NCBI RefSeq assembly: GCF_015865035.1 | Contig: NZ_JADZGI010000001.1 | Location: forward strand, 868,001 to 932,000 | Direction: 5' to 3' | Length of the DNA: 64,000 nucleotides | Source of the DNA: Novosphingobium aureum | GTDB lineage: Bacteria > Pseudomonadota > Alphaproteobacteria > Sphingomonadales > Sphingomonadaceae | In this document: positions 24,626 through 32,053 of the stretch, one piece after another | Numbering within the stretch: the first letter of the stretch is position 1 | Layout: the number at the start of each line of letters is the position of its first letter | Program-made: the position numbers and the translations under genes | The notes under the pieces: generated by a model | Database searches by the model: none | What the model saw: the letters and a program-made list of their open reading frames with translations, nothing else | Told to the model about the DNA's origin: nothing

Positions 24626-24685
24626 CGGCGACGTGTGCTAGCGGCCAATGACGGTCAGGAAAAGGGTCGTGAAGGGGAAGTGGGG

Positions 24686-25726
24686 ATGACGACGGTCCTC
24701 GGCATCGAGAGCTCGTGCGACGAGACGGCAGCGGCGCTGGTTACCGGCGATCGCCGCATCCTTGCGCAGCACATCGCCTCGCAGGATGAGGCGCACCGTC
24801 CCTTTGGCGGCGTCGTGCCCGAGATCGCCGCGCGTGCGCACGCCGAAAGGCTCGCCCCGCTGATCGAGGCGACGCTGGCCGACGCCGGAATGACGCTCGA
24901 TGAGGTCGACGCGATTGCCGCGACCGCCGGGCCGGGGCTGATCGGCGGGGTCATGGTGGGCCTCGTCACCGGCAAGGCGCTGGCGATGGCTTCGGGCAAG
25001 CCGCTGATCGCGATCAACCATCTGGAGGGGCACGCGCTCTCGCCGCGTCTCGCCGATCCCGATCTCGCCTATCCCTATCTGCTGCTGCTGGTTTCGGGCG
25101 GACATTGCCAGATCCTGCTGGTCGAAGGCGTGGGACAATTCCGCCGCCTTGCCACCACCATCGACGACGCGCTGGGCGAAGCCTTCGACAAGTCGGCCAA
25201 GGTGCTGGGGCTGGGCTATCCCGGCGGTCCCGCGCTCGAGCGGCTGGCGGCGAGCGGCGATCCGCGCAAGGTGCCGCTGCCGCGCCCGCTCAAGGGCAGC
25301 GCCGAGCCGCATTTCTCGTTCGCCGGGCTCAAGAGCGCGGTCCTGCGCGCGCACCAGTCGGGCGAGCACGCCGATGCGGACATCGCCGCCTCGTTCCAGG
25401 CAGCCGCGATCGAATGCATCATCGACCGCACCCGCAAGGCGCTCAAGGCGGTGTCCGGCGTGCCGCTCAACGGTCTGGTCGTGGCCGGCGGCGTTGCGGC
25501 CAATACCGCGATCCGCACCGCGCTCGAAGGCCTCGCGGCCCAGCATGGCCTGCCCTTCATCGCCCCGCCCATGAAGCTGTGCACCGACAACGCGGCGATG
25601 ATCGGCTGGGCCGGGGTGGAGCGGTTCGCGCTCGGCCAGTCGGACCCGCTCGACGTCTCTGCGCGCCCGCGCTGGCCGCTCGATCCCGATGCCGCGGCCG
25701 TGCGCGGCGCGGGGGTGAAGGCATGA
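24686..25726 (+). CDS. tsaD: tRNA threonylcarbamoyltransferase TsaD
   Basis: 346 residues. Together with TsaB/TsaE it makes t6A at position 37 of ANN-decoding tRNAs. ASKHA-fold motifs: VLGIESSCDETAAALV at the start, then EIAARAHAERLAPLIEATLA with the metal-binding region, NHLEGHALSPRL with both His ligands, LLVSGGHCQILLVEG, and GGVAANTAIRTALEGLAAQH. The ATG at 24686 is preceded by GGGG and starts at the conserved MTTVLGIES. The stop overlaps gpsA (ATGA). Confidence 0.95.
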   Translation: MTTVLGIESSCDETAAALVTGDRRILAQHIASQDEAHRPFGGVVPEIAARAHAERLAPLIEATLADAGMTLDEVDAIAATAGPGLIGGVMVGLVTGKALAMASGKPLIAINHLEGHALSPRLADPDLAYPYLLLLVSGGHCQILLVEGVGQFRRLATTIDDALGEAFDKSAKVLGLGYPGGPALERLAASGDPRKVPLPRPLKGSAEPHFSFAGLKSAVLRAHQSGEHADADIAASFQAAAIECIIDRTRKALKAVSGVPLNGLVVAGGVAANTAIRTALEGLAAQHGLPFIAPPMKLCTDNAAMIGWAGVERFALGQSDPLDVSARPRWPLDPDAAAVRGAGVKA

Positions 25727-26760
25727 GCGCGAAGGGGGCACAGGCGGGCAGCATCGGCGTCATCGGCGCGGGGGCATGGGGAACGGCGCTGGCACAGGCG
25801 CTCGCCAATGCCGCGCGCGAACGCGGCGACGAGGGCGCTCAGGTGCTGCTCTGGGCGCGTGAGCCGGGCCTTGCCGCGCGCATCAACGAGACCCGGCGCA
25901 ACGATATCTACCTGCCACAGGCCGAACTCTCGCCGCGCGTGCGCGCGACCAGCGAGATGGCCGACATGGCCGGGCTCGAGGTGCTGCTCGCGGTCGTGCC
26001 CGCGCAGTTCCTCGGCAATGTTCTGGCGGACCTGCCCGCAGGCCAGCGCGACATCGTGCTTTGCGCCAAGGGCATCGAGGCGGGTAGTGGGAGGCTCATG
26101 GCCGAAGTCGCCGCTGCCGCCGCGCCCGGAGCCCGGCTCGCGGTGCTCTCGGGCCCGACTTTCGCGCACGAGGTTGCAGGCGGCCTGCCCACCGCCGTGA
26201 CGCTCGCCTGCTCGGGCGGGCAGGAGCAATGGGACCGGCTCGCGCCGATGATCGCCAGCCATGCCTTTCGCCCTTACTATTCCGACGACGTGATCGGCGC
26301 CGAGATCGGCGGCGCGGTCAAGAACGTGCTCGCGATTGCCTGTGGCGTCGTCGAGGGGCTCGGCCTCGGCCAGAACGCGCGTGCGGCGCTGATCGCGCGC
26401 GGCTATGCCGAGATGCTGCGTTTCGGCCTCGCCCGGGGCGCAAGGGCCGAGACGCTTTCAGGGCTGTGTGGGCTCGGCGATCTCGTGCTGACCTGTTCCT
26501 CGACCTCGAGCCGCAACTTCTCGCTCGGGCTCGCGCTCGGGCAGGGGCGGAGCGCGACCGAGGCGCTCTCGGGCAAGGCCACGGTGGCAGAAGGGGCGGC
26601 GACCGCACCGGTGCTGGCCGAAATCGCCGCGCGCGACGGCGTCGACATGCCCATCGTTGCCGCCGTCACCCGCGTGCTCGCGGGCGAGCTGCCTGCCGCC
26701 GCCGCGGTCGAGACGATACTATCCCGCCCGCTGCGGGCCGAACAGGAGTATGCGCCTTGA
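25723..26760 (+). CDS. gpsA: Glycerol-3-phosphate dehydrogenase GpsA
   Basis: 345 residues. Makes sn-glycerol-3-phosphate from dihydroxyacetone phosphate for phospholipids. NAD(P) fingerprint IGVIGAGAWGTALAQALANA, then VVPAQFLGNVL, the conserved CAKGIE and LSGPTFAHEVA, and the catalytic Lys in GGAVKNVLAIACGVVEGLG. The end has LGDLVLTCSSTSSRNFSLG. Overlaps both neighbours (ATGA and TTGA), so tsaD-gpsA-flippase forms a tightly coupled operon. Confidence 0.95.
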   Translation: MSAKGAQAGSIGVIGAGAWGTALAQALANAARERGDEGAQVLLWAREPGLAARINETRRNDIYLPQAELSPRVRATSEMADMAGLEVLLAVVPAQFLGNVLADLPAGQRDIVLCAKGIEAGSGRLMAEVAAAAAPGARLAVLSGPTFAHEVAGGLPTAVTLACSGGQEQWDRLAPMIASHAFRPYYSDDVIGAEIGGAVKNVLAIACGVVEGLGLGQNARAALIARGYAEMLRFGLARGARAETLSGLCGLGDLVLTCSSTSSRNFSLGLALGQGRSATEALSGKATVAEGAATAPVLAEIAARDGVDMPIVAAVTRVLAGELPAAAAVETILSRPLRAEQEYAP

Positions 26761-28277
26761 GCGCAAACGAGGGCCGCGACGCGGCGTCGCAAGGCAGGCA
26801 GGACGGCGATGACATCGCCGCGCTGGCCAAGGGCGGGCGCACCAATTTTTTCGGGTTCTTCCTGCGCCTTGCCGCGCGCATCCCGTTCCTGTTCATCGCC
26901 GGGCGCGCCGCGGCCTATGGTCCGGCAGCGCTGGGCCGCTTCGCTTCGGCGCTGGTGATCATCGAGCTTACCGCGATGATCTGCACCATGGGCGAGAAGC
27001 GCGGCCTCGCGCAGCGCATGTCCGAGGCCGAGGGCAGCGAACTGCCCGCCAACACCATTGCCGACGGCGTTGCGGTCTCGCTCGTCGCATCGTGCGCGGC
27101 GGCTGCGTTCTTCTGGTTCGTGCCCGCGCCGATGTTCCCGAGCGGGCATTACAGCCAACTCGACCGGCTGATGGTGATCGCGATCCCGCCGCTCGCGCTG
27201 ACCGAGATCTGGCTCGCCGCGCTCGCCTACCGCCTCCACGTCAGCCCGACGGTGTGGTCGCGCGCGATCGTCGAGCCCTGGACGATCTCGATCATGGCGG
27301 GCGCGATGATCTTCGTTGCGCCCGAGAGCGGGCTTTCGCTCGCCTACATCGCCTCGATCTTCGCCGCGGCGCTGACCGCACTCGTACCGTTCGTGCGCGA
27401 ATACGGGGTGCCGCACGGCTGGCGCCCGCGCTTTTCGGTCATGCGCCGCCTCGTCGTGCGCTCGCTGCCGATTGCGCTGGCCGACACGATCGAGTGGGGC
27501 ACGCGCCGCGTCGACGTGTTCCTTCTCGGTTTCCTCGCCCCGGCCTCGGCGGTCGGCGTCTACTATGCCGCCCAACAGGTCGCGAGCCTTCCGCAGAAGC
27601 TCAAGACCAGCTTCGAGCCGGTGCTCGGCCCTGTCATCACGCGTAACCTGAAGAAGCAGGACTACGGCGCGATTGCCCGGCAGGTGTGCCAGGTCGGCTT
27701 CTGGATTACCGCCGCACAGGTCGCGATCGCGCTGGCGCTGGGCATCACCGGCGAGGGCGTGATGGGCCTCGTCGGGCGCGAATTCGTCGGCGGAACCGGC
27801 GCGCTGGCGCTGCTCTTGATCGCAGAAGTCGTCGCCTCGACCGCGGTGGTGAGCGAGGCTGCGCTGATCTACGTCAAGCGGGTCGAGAACCTCGTCGTCT
27901 CGCTGGCGACCATCGGGCTGCAGGCGGCGCTGACCTTCGCGGGCATCGTCGCGATGCAGAAGCTGGGCTTCAACCCGCTGTTCCAGGCCGCCGCAGCGGC
28001 AGCCGCGCTGATGTTCTCACTGGGCCTCGCCTCGCTGGTCAAGGCGAACATGCTTTCGCGTTTCCTCGGGCAGCGGATCAACACCTGGCGCTGGCCGCTG
28101 GTCTATGCGGCGGCGCCGGCGGTCATTCTGGGCTACATCGCGACCCGCTGGCTGCCCGAGTGGGCCGAACTCGCCTTCGGCATCCCGGCGATCCTGGGCT
28201 CGTACCTCTTCGTCATCTGGAAGAAGGCTTTCGGCCCCGAGGATCGCAAGCTATTCCAGAAAACCAAGCAAACCTGA
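26757..28277 (+). CDS. Polysaccharide/lipid-linked oligosaccharide flippase (MOP superfamily)
   Basis: 506 residues from a TTG start overlapping the gpsA stop and following AGGAG. Twelve or more membrane segments, e.g. SALVIIELTAMICTMGEKRG and VFLLGFLAPASAVGVYYAAQ. The latter is the typical TM7-8 region of Wzx-like proteins, preceded by the Arg-containing LPIALADTIEWGTRRVD. It probably moves undecaprenyl- or lipid-linked sugars across the inner membrane. No glycosyltransferases lie nearby, so the substrate is unknown. Confidence 0.75.
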   Translation: MSANEGRDAASQGRQDGDDIAALAKGGRTNFFGFFLRLAARIPFLFIAGRAAAYGPAALGRFASALVIIELTAMICTMGEKRGLAQRMSEAEGSELPANTIADGVAVSLVASCAAAAFFWFVPAPMFPSGHYSQLDRLMVIAIPPLALTEIWLAALAYRLHVSPTVWSRAIVEPWTISIMAGAMIFVAPESGLSLAYIASIFAAALTALVPFVREYGVPHGWRPRFSVMRRLVVRSLPIALADTIEWGTRRVDVFLLGFLAPASAVGVYYAAQQVASLPQKLKTSFEPVLGPVITRNLKKQDYGAIARQVCQVGFWITAAQVAIALALGITGEGVMGLVGREFVGGTGALALLLIAEVVASTAVVSEAALIYVKRVENLVVSLATIGLQAALTFAGIVAMQKLGFNPLFQAAAAAAALMFSLGLASLVKANMLSRFLGQRINTWRWPLVYAAAPAVILGYIATRWLPEWAELAFGIPAILGSYLFVIWKKAFGPEDRKLFQKTKQT

Positions 28278-28335
28278 CGATTTGTGGGCGCTCGGGTGTT
28301 CCCAGCGGGCATGAAAATGCTCTAGGCTCGCCTGT

Positions 28336-29067
28336 ATGAACCCGCGCAAAGCCTTCATCATCGCCGCCGGTGCGGTCCTGTGTCTGGTCGGCTCGGCGCT
28401 GACCATGCGGATCGAGCGTTCGCTGTTCATCGACACTATCGCGGCGAAGGCGCGCGCCGCGCGCGACGAAGCCGGCGGGCAGGGCGTGTCCATCGCCTTC
28501 GAGGATCGCTATGGCTGGCTCACCCGCCACCCGGTGCTCTCGGGCGGGGAGAAGCTCGACAATGCGACCCGCAAGCGCGTAGCCGCTGCGGTCGCCGAGG
28601 TGCCCGGCGTGGGTGGCATCACCTGGGCACGCGACACCGAGCAGGAAGAGCAGGAACCCGAAACGCTGCATTGCCAGGACGATGTCGAGCGCATCCTCGA
28701 GACCCGCACGATCCGTTTCTCCGAGGCGAGCGCGCGGCTCGACCCCACCAGCGAACGCCTGCTCGACGAGGTGGCGCGTGCGCTGGGGCCATGCGTCGGC
28801 AGCATCATCGCGGTGACCGGCCATACCGATGCGGGCGGTAACCAGGAGGTCGCCAAGGCGCTTTCGCTTGCGCGCGCGGAGGCGGTGCGCTGGGCACTGA
28901 TCGGGCGCGGCATTCCCGCCGACGGGCTGCGCGCGGCGGGCGTGGGCGCCCAGCAGCCGATCAAGGGCCTCGACCCGCGCGATCCGGCCAACCGGCGCAT
29001 CGAGTTCTCGGTGATCGTCTCGGCGCCGGTCAAGCCTACGCCGATCGACACCCCGGGGCCGGGCTGA
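28336..29067 (+). CDS. OmpA-family envelope protein
   Basis: 243 residues. An N-terminal membrane anchor or signal (AFIIAAGAVLCLVGSALTMR) is followed by a BON-like stretch (about 50-95; VSIAFEDRYGWLTRHPVLSG). The C-terminal OmpA domain (about 120-230) contains IRFSEASARLDPTSERLLDE, ITGHTD-type IIAVTGHTDAGGNQEVAKAL, LSLARAEAVRWALIGRGI and GVGAQQPI. The peptidoglycan-contacting TD and LSxxRAxxV are both present. This contrasts with the MotB-like protein of the flagellar locus. Likely an envelope-stability protein. Confidence 0.8.
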   Translation: MNPRKAFIIAAGAVLCLVGSALTMRIERSLFIDTIAAKARAARDEAGGQGVSIAFEDRYGWLTRHPVLSGGEKLDNATRKRVAAAVAEVPGVGGITWARDTEQEEQEPETLHCQDDVERILETRTIRFSEASARLDPTSERLLDEVARALGPCVGSIIAVTGHTDAGGNQEVAKALSLARAEAVRWALIGRGIPADGLRAAGVGAQQPIKGLDPRDPANRRIEFSVIVSAPVKPTPIDTPGPG

Positions 29068-29148
29068 GGATCGCGCAAACGGTTTGGTGGCGGGGTTTGC
29101 CAGCGGGGTTGGACGAATGCGTACAAAGTCACATAATAGGAGCCGCTG

Positions 29149-29241
29149 ATGCCGCTATGGCTCGAACTGGCCGTCTCGATACTGCTGACCTACGCGCTGG
29201 GCTTCGGTATCGGCTGGCTGATATGGAATCGAAAAGGATAA
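29149..29241 (+). CDS. 30-residue membrane microprotein
   Basis: The frame MPLWLELAVSILLTYALGFG continues IGWLIWNRKG and stops. One hydrophobic helix is flanked by a short positively charged C-terminus. TAGGAG lies 5 nt upstream of the ATG, and the next gene starts 5 bp after its stop, so it is very probably translated and cotranscribed with the helix-hairpin-helix protein, which also has an N-terminal membrane helix. Function unknown; a small subunit interacting with the neighbour is an inference. Confidence 0.65.
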   Translation: MPLWLELAVSILLTYALGFGIGWLIWNRKG

Positions 29242-29245
29242 GACC

Positions 29246-29989
29246 GTGGTGCAAATGATCGAGGCCAACTGGCTGATCTTCATCGCCGCATTGCTGATCG
29301 GCATTGTCGTCGCCTACTGGATCTTCGCGCATGGCTCGAAGCCAGCGAAGCGCTCGCACCGGCCCGACGTGCTCGACGAGGGTGCAGCGCCCGCTCAGCG
29401 CAACCAGGCCCTGATCGATTCGGCCCCGGCGGCAAGCTTCGACCTGCCCGTGCCCGACGTCCCCGCCAAGGAGCCGGTCGCGCGCGCGCACATCGATCCT
29501 CCCGCAGCGGCCGGAACCATGGCGGGCATCGGCGAGGTAATCGCCGTCGCCGCGCAGGAAGAGGCCGACGCTGCGGACGAGGACGAGGATGCTGGCGAGA
29601 CTCCGGCTGGAGTGGACAGCGAGCCGAAGGGCACTGATACGGCTGCTCCGGTTGAGCCGGTCGCCGAAGCCGCGCCTGCTCCTGCCCCCGTCCCGGAGCC
29701 TGTCGCTGTGAGCGAACCGGCCCCTGCACCAGCTCCCGCAGCCGAGGGCGAGGCCGACAACCTGCGCAAGATCAAGGGGCTGGGCCCCAAGATGGAGAAG
29801 CTGCTCGTGTCGATGGGCGTGACCCGCTACGCGCAGATCGCGCAGTGGAGCGAAGCCGACCTCGACGATCTCGACACCAAGCTGGGTGCCTTCGCGGGCC
29901 GTCCACGCCGCGACAAGTGGGTCGAGCAGGCGCGTCTGCTCTCAGGCGGCGATACCTCGGCCTACGAGGTGGAATTCGGCAAGCTCTGA
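29246..29989 (+). CDS. Membrane-anchored helix-hairpin-helix protein
   Basis: 247 residues, GTG start with AAAAGGA upstream (an ATG three codons later is an alternative). N-terminal membrane helix (WLIFIAALLIGIVVAYWIFA), then about 130 residues rich in Ala/Pro/Glu, and a C-terminal helix-hairpin-helix domain: NLRKIKGLGPKMEKLLVSMG, then GVTRYAQIAQWSEADLDDLD. This C-terminal module also occurs in predicted NADH-dehydrogenase subunit E-like and L21-like fusions. DNA binding has not been shown for this form. It ends before a strong terminator. Confidence 0.7.
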   Translation: MVQMIEANWLIFIAALLIGIVVAYWIFAHGSKPAKRSHRPDVLDEGAAPAQRNQALIDSAPAASFDLPVPDVPAKEPVARAHIDPPAAAGTMAGIGEVIAVAAQEEADAADEDEDAGETPAGVDSEPKGTDTAAPVEPVAEAAPAPAPVPEPVAVSEPAPAPAPAAEGEADNLRKIKGLGPKMEKLLVSMGVTRYAQIAQWSEADLDDLDTKLGAFAGRPRRDKWVEQARLLSGGDTSAYEVEFGKL

Positions 29990-30030
29990 CGCTTGTGCCT
30001 GGCCGCTTCGTGCTGGCCGGAGAGAATGTG

Positions 30031-30069
30031 AAAAGGGGCAGGAAAGCGGCGTGCTTTCCTGCCCCTTTT
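30031..30069. terminator. Strong bidirectional terminator
   Basis: A perfect 17-bp stem (AAAAGGGGCAGGAAAGC against its complement) with a GGCGT loop ends in four T residues on both strands. It lies between the helix-hairpin-helix gene and the convergent S10 peptidase gene. Confidence 0.92.
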
Positions 30070-30098
30070 CGTTTGCGGAGATGTGGTCGCCGGTCCGG

Positions 30099-31610
30099 TC
30101 AGCGCGCTGCGTAGCTGCTCATCACGTCGGCACGCATCATCGCGCCGCTGTCGCTGCGCGAGTAGAACATGTGGCCGCCCGGGTACTTGTGCAGCTTGAC
30201 GCGCTGCGCTTGGCCGAAGTCGGGCATCTGGTCGATGATCAGCGCCGAGCCGAAGTAGGGGCACGAGAGGTCGTCCCAGCCGTGGACGATGTCGACGGTC
30301 ATCTTGGGGTCGATCGAGATCGCCTTGCGCAGGTCCTGCACCGGGCTGTCCGAGTTGTCGCGATCCCAGGCGGCGTTCACCTCGTAGGACAGCGCGTTGT
30401 AGCGCCCGTCCACCTTCCAGCCGACCTGGCGGGTGACGAAGTCGACCATGGCCGAAGTGGTCGGCGCGATCAGCGTGGTGAGCAGGGGGTCGTTGTATTG
30501 GGCCCGTGCGCTCGCCGGGAAGGGATCGTAGGCGGTGAAGTTGGAATCGTAGATCGAGCCTACCTGGCCCTGGTCGCGGCGGATCTCGCGCAGGTACGTC
30601 ATGATGTCGACGCGCCCGTCCATACGGCGCACCAGCGCCGGGTCGAGCCCGGTGATCTCGGCGACGCGGGCCGAGAGACGGTCGGTCGCGGCCTTGTCCT
30701 TGGGACCGGCGAGGAAATCGGCGACGAACTGGGTGCGCAGGTAGTCCTCGACCGGGCCCATCGTGCTTGCATCGAGGTGCTTGCCCTGCCGTTCGAAGTG
30801 GCCCGCGGCCATCGCCGGGTAGTTGATCATCCAGGGCAGCGGCGAGAGCGCGGTCTCGTCACCGATCGCGGCCGGGTCGAGATAGGGCGAGACCAGCGTC
30901 ATTCCCGAGATCCCGACGCCGATCTGCGTCTGCAGGTAGTAGGCAAGGCGCGGCAGGCGGTAACCGCCGTAGCTTTCGCCGGTGAGGTACTTGGGGCTCG
31001 AGAGGCGACCGTTCTCGACCAGCCAGTCGTAGACCACGCGGCTGAGGTAGTGGATGTCGGCGTCGGCGGCGTAGAACTCCTTCTTGGTCGTCGCCTCGTC
31101 GGTGCGGGTGCGCGAGAAGCCGGTGCCGACCGGGTCGATGAAGACGAGGTCGGTGAAGTCGAGCCAGGAATTGGGGTTGTCGCGCAGCACGGCAGGGTCG
31201 CTCGGCGCATCGCCCTGCGCGCCGAAGGCGACGCGCTTGGGCCCGATCGCGCCGAGGTTGAGGTAGACCGAAGCCGCGCCTGGGCCGCCGTTGAAGGCGA
31301 AAGTCACGGGGCGGTTCTGCGCGGCGGCGCCGGGCAGGGTATAGGCGGTGTAGACGACCTCGCCGATGAGCTTGCCCTTGGCGTCCTTGACCGGGATCGC
31401 GCCGACCGTGGCGTTGTAGCTCACCGTCTTGCCGCCGATCACGGCGGACTGCTTGATCGTCTTGGCATCGGGGAAGGGGGCGAGGTTGTCGTCGGGTGCG
31501 CCTGCCTCCTTGGCGGCGGGCTTGTCGGCCGCTGGCTTGTCGGCGGCAATGCCGGCGGTGGCGCTGATCGTCAGCAGCGCGGCGGCGCAGGCCATCGAAA
31601 GACTACGCAT
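30099..31610 (-). CDS. Secreted S10-family serine carboxypeptidase
   Basis: 503 residues with signal peptide (MRSLSMACAAALLTISATAG). S10 motifs: the oxyanion region FAFNGGPGAASVYLNLGAIG, LVFIDPVGTGFSRT, the nucleophile in YLTGESYGGYRLPRLAYYL, the Asp region VDIVHGWDDLSCPYFGS, and the His in LHKYPGGHMFYSR. The normal GESYGG and NGGPG signatures are intact. The ATG at 31610 has no good Shine-Dalgarno site; a perfect 18-bp hairpin ends 5 nt upstream of it. Expected to act in the periplasm or outside on peptides. Confidence 0.88.
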   Translation of the reverse strand: MRSLSMACAAALLTISATAGIAADKPAADKPAAKEAGAPDDNLAPFPDAKTIKQSAVIGGKTVSYNATVGAIPVKDAKGKLIGEVVYTAYTLPGAAAQNRPVTFAFNGGPGAASVYLNLGAIGPKRVAFGAQGDAPSDPAVLRDNPNSWLDFTDLVFIDPVGTGFSRTRTDEATTKKEFYAADADIHYLSRVVYDWLVENGRLSSPKYLTGESYGGYRLPRLAYYLQTQIGVGISGMTLVSPYLDPAAIGDETALSPLPWMINYPAMAAGHFERQGKHLDASTMGPVEDYLRTQFVADFLAGPKDKAATDRLSARVAEITGLDPALVRRMDGRVDIMTYLREIRRDQGQVGSIYDSNFTAYDPFPASARAQYNDPLLTTLIAPTTSAMVDFVTRQVGWKVDGRYNALSYEVNAAWDRDNSDSPVQDLRKAISIDPKMTVDIVHGWDDLSCPYFGSALIIDQMPDFGQAQRVKLHKYPGGHMFYSRSDSGAMMRADVMSSYAAR

Positions 31611-31615
31611 GAGAG

Positions 31616-31669
31616 CTAGAGTACCTCGCTTCAAGGGGGATGGGGGTCTGGTGAAGCGAGGTACTCTAG
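31616..31669 (-). promoter_or_regulatory. Leader hairpin of the S10 peptidase gene
   Basis: CTAGAGTACCTCGCTTCA (31616-31633) is exactly repeated in inverted form at 31652-31669, with an 18-nt spacer that is C-rich in the mRNA. In the transcript the stem ends 5 nt before the ATG, and the only GAGG stretch near the start lies in the stem. It may control translation or be a small palindromic insertion. Confidence 0.6.
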
Positions 31670-31780
31670 TCGTGCCCTGCCTTGCGGCAAGGCAACCGCG
31701 CGACCTTTTGGGGAAAGATCGCCGCGCGATGCGATCGGGCAACAGGCGAAGTCGGGCGAGAAGCCCGATGCGCCCGCGCC

Positions 31781-32048
31781 TAGGCTCAGGACCCATTACT
31801 TCCGTCTTCGAGGTTTGAATCAAAATGGCTCAGGGCGAGGAAGGAAGGCGAAGGAATATGTCGATATTTCAAGACTTCCTGACGCTGCACTGGGCCATTT
31901 TGATCAAATCCCTCCGGGACGCCGGAATGGCTTCCATCTCGAACCGAAGTGGCCTTGAACGGGCAACCAGCCCGTTCGGCGGCCACTTCGGCCCGACATG
32001 TTCGCCATTACGGCGCCTCGTAGGCGGGAGTAATGGGTCCTGAGCCTA
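31781..32048 (+). repeat. Structured repeat element, copy 1
   Basis: 268 bp. Ends 31781-31800 and 32029-32048 are perfect inverted repeats. Allowing G-U pairs, they extend to 33 nt on each side (31781-31813 with 32016-32048) with one mismatch. A second long hairpin lies at 31944-31991 (11 bp plus 8 bp stems). Both ends are flanked by TA. The sequence is about 75-80% identical by eye to copy 2 at 42109-42374, which is inverted relative to it. It lies between the S10 peptidase leader and the convergent CoA-transferase gene, 5 bp from the latter's stop. Confidence 0.85.
31825..32043 (+). CDS. Conserved 72-codon ORF inside repeat copy 1
   Basis: Begins MAQGEEGRRRNMSIFQDFLT and continues WAILIKSLRDAGMASISNR; the stop codon lies inside the right terminal arm. 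The same ORF with the same length and stop position is present in copy 2. Core residues are kept mainly through synonymous differences (ATA/ATC, CTC/CTG, GCC/GCT), but the reverse strand also stays open over much of the element. Whether it is translated is undecided. There is no good Shine-Dalgarno site before its ATG. Confidence 0.35.
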   Translation: MAQGEEGRRRNMSIFQDFLTLHWAILIKSLRDAGMASISNRSGLERATSPFGGHFGPTCSPLRRLVGGSNGS

Positions 32049-32053
32049 AGGGG

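Noticed and set aside
31781..32048. Degenerate insertion sequence with ordinary terminal inverted repeats
   Set aside because: No transposase similarity. The ends differ between the two copies while staying self-complementary, which argues for structure rather than transposase-binding ends. A MITE origin is still possible.
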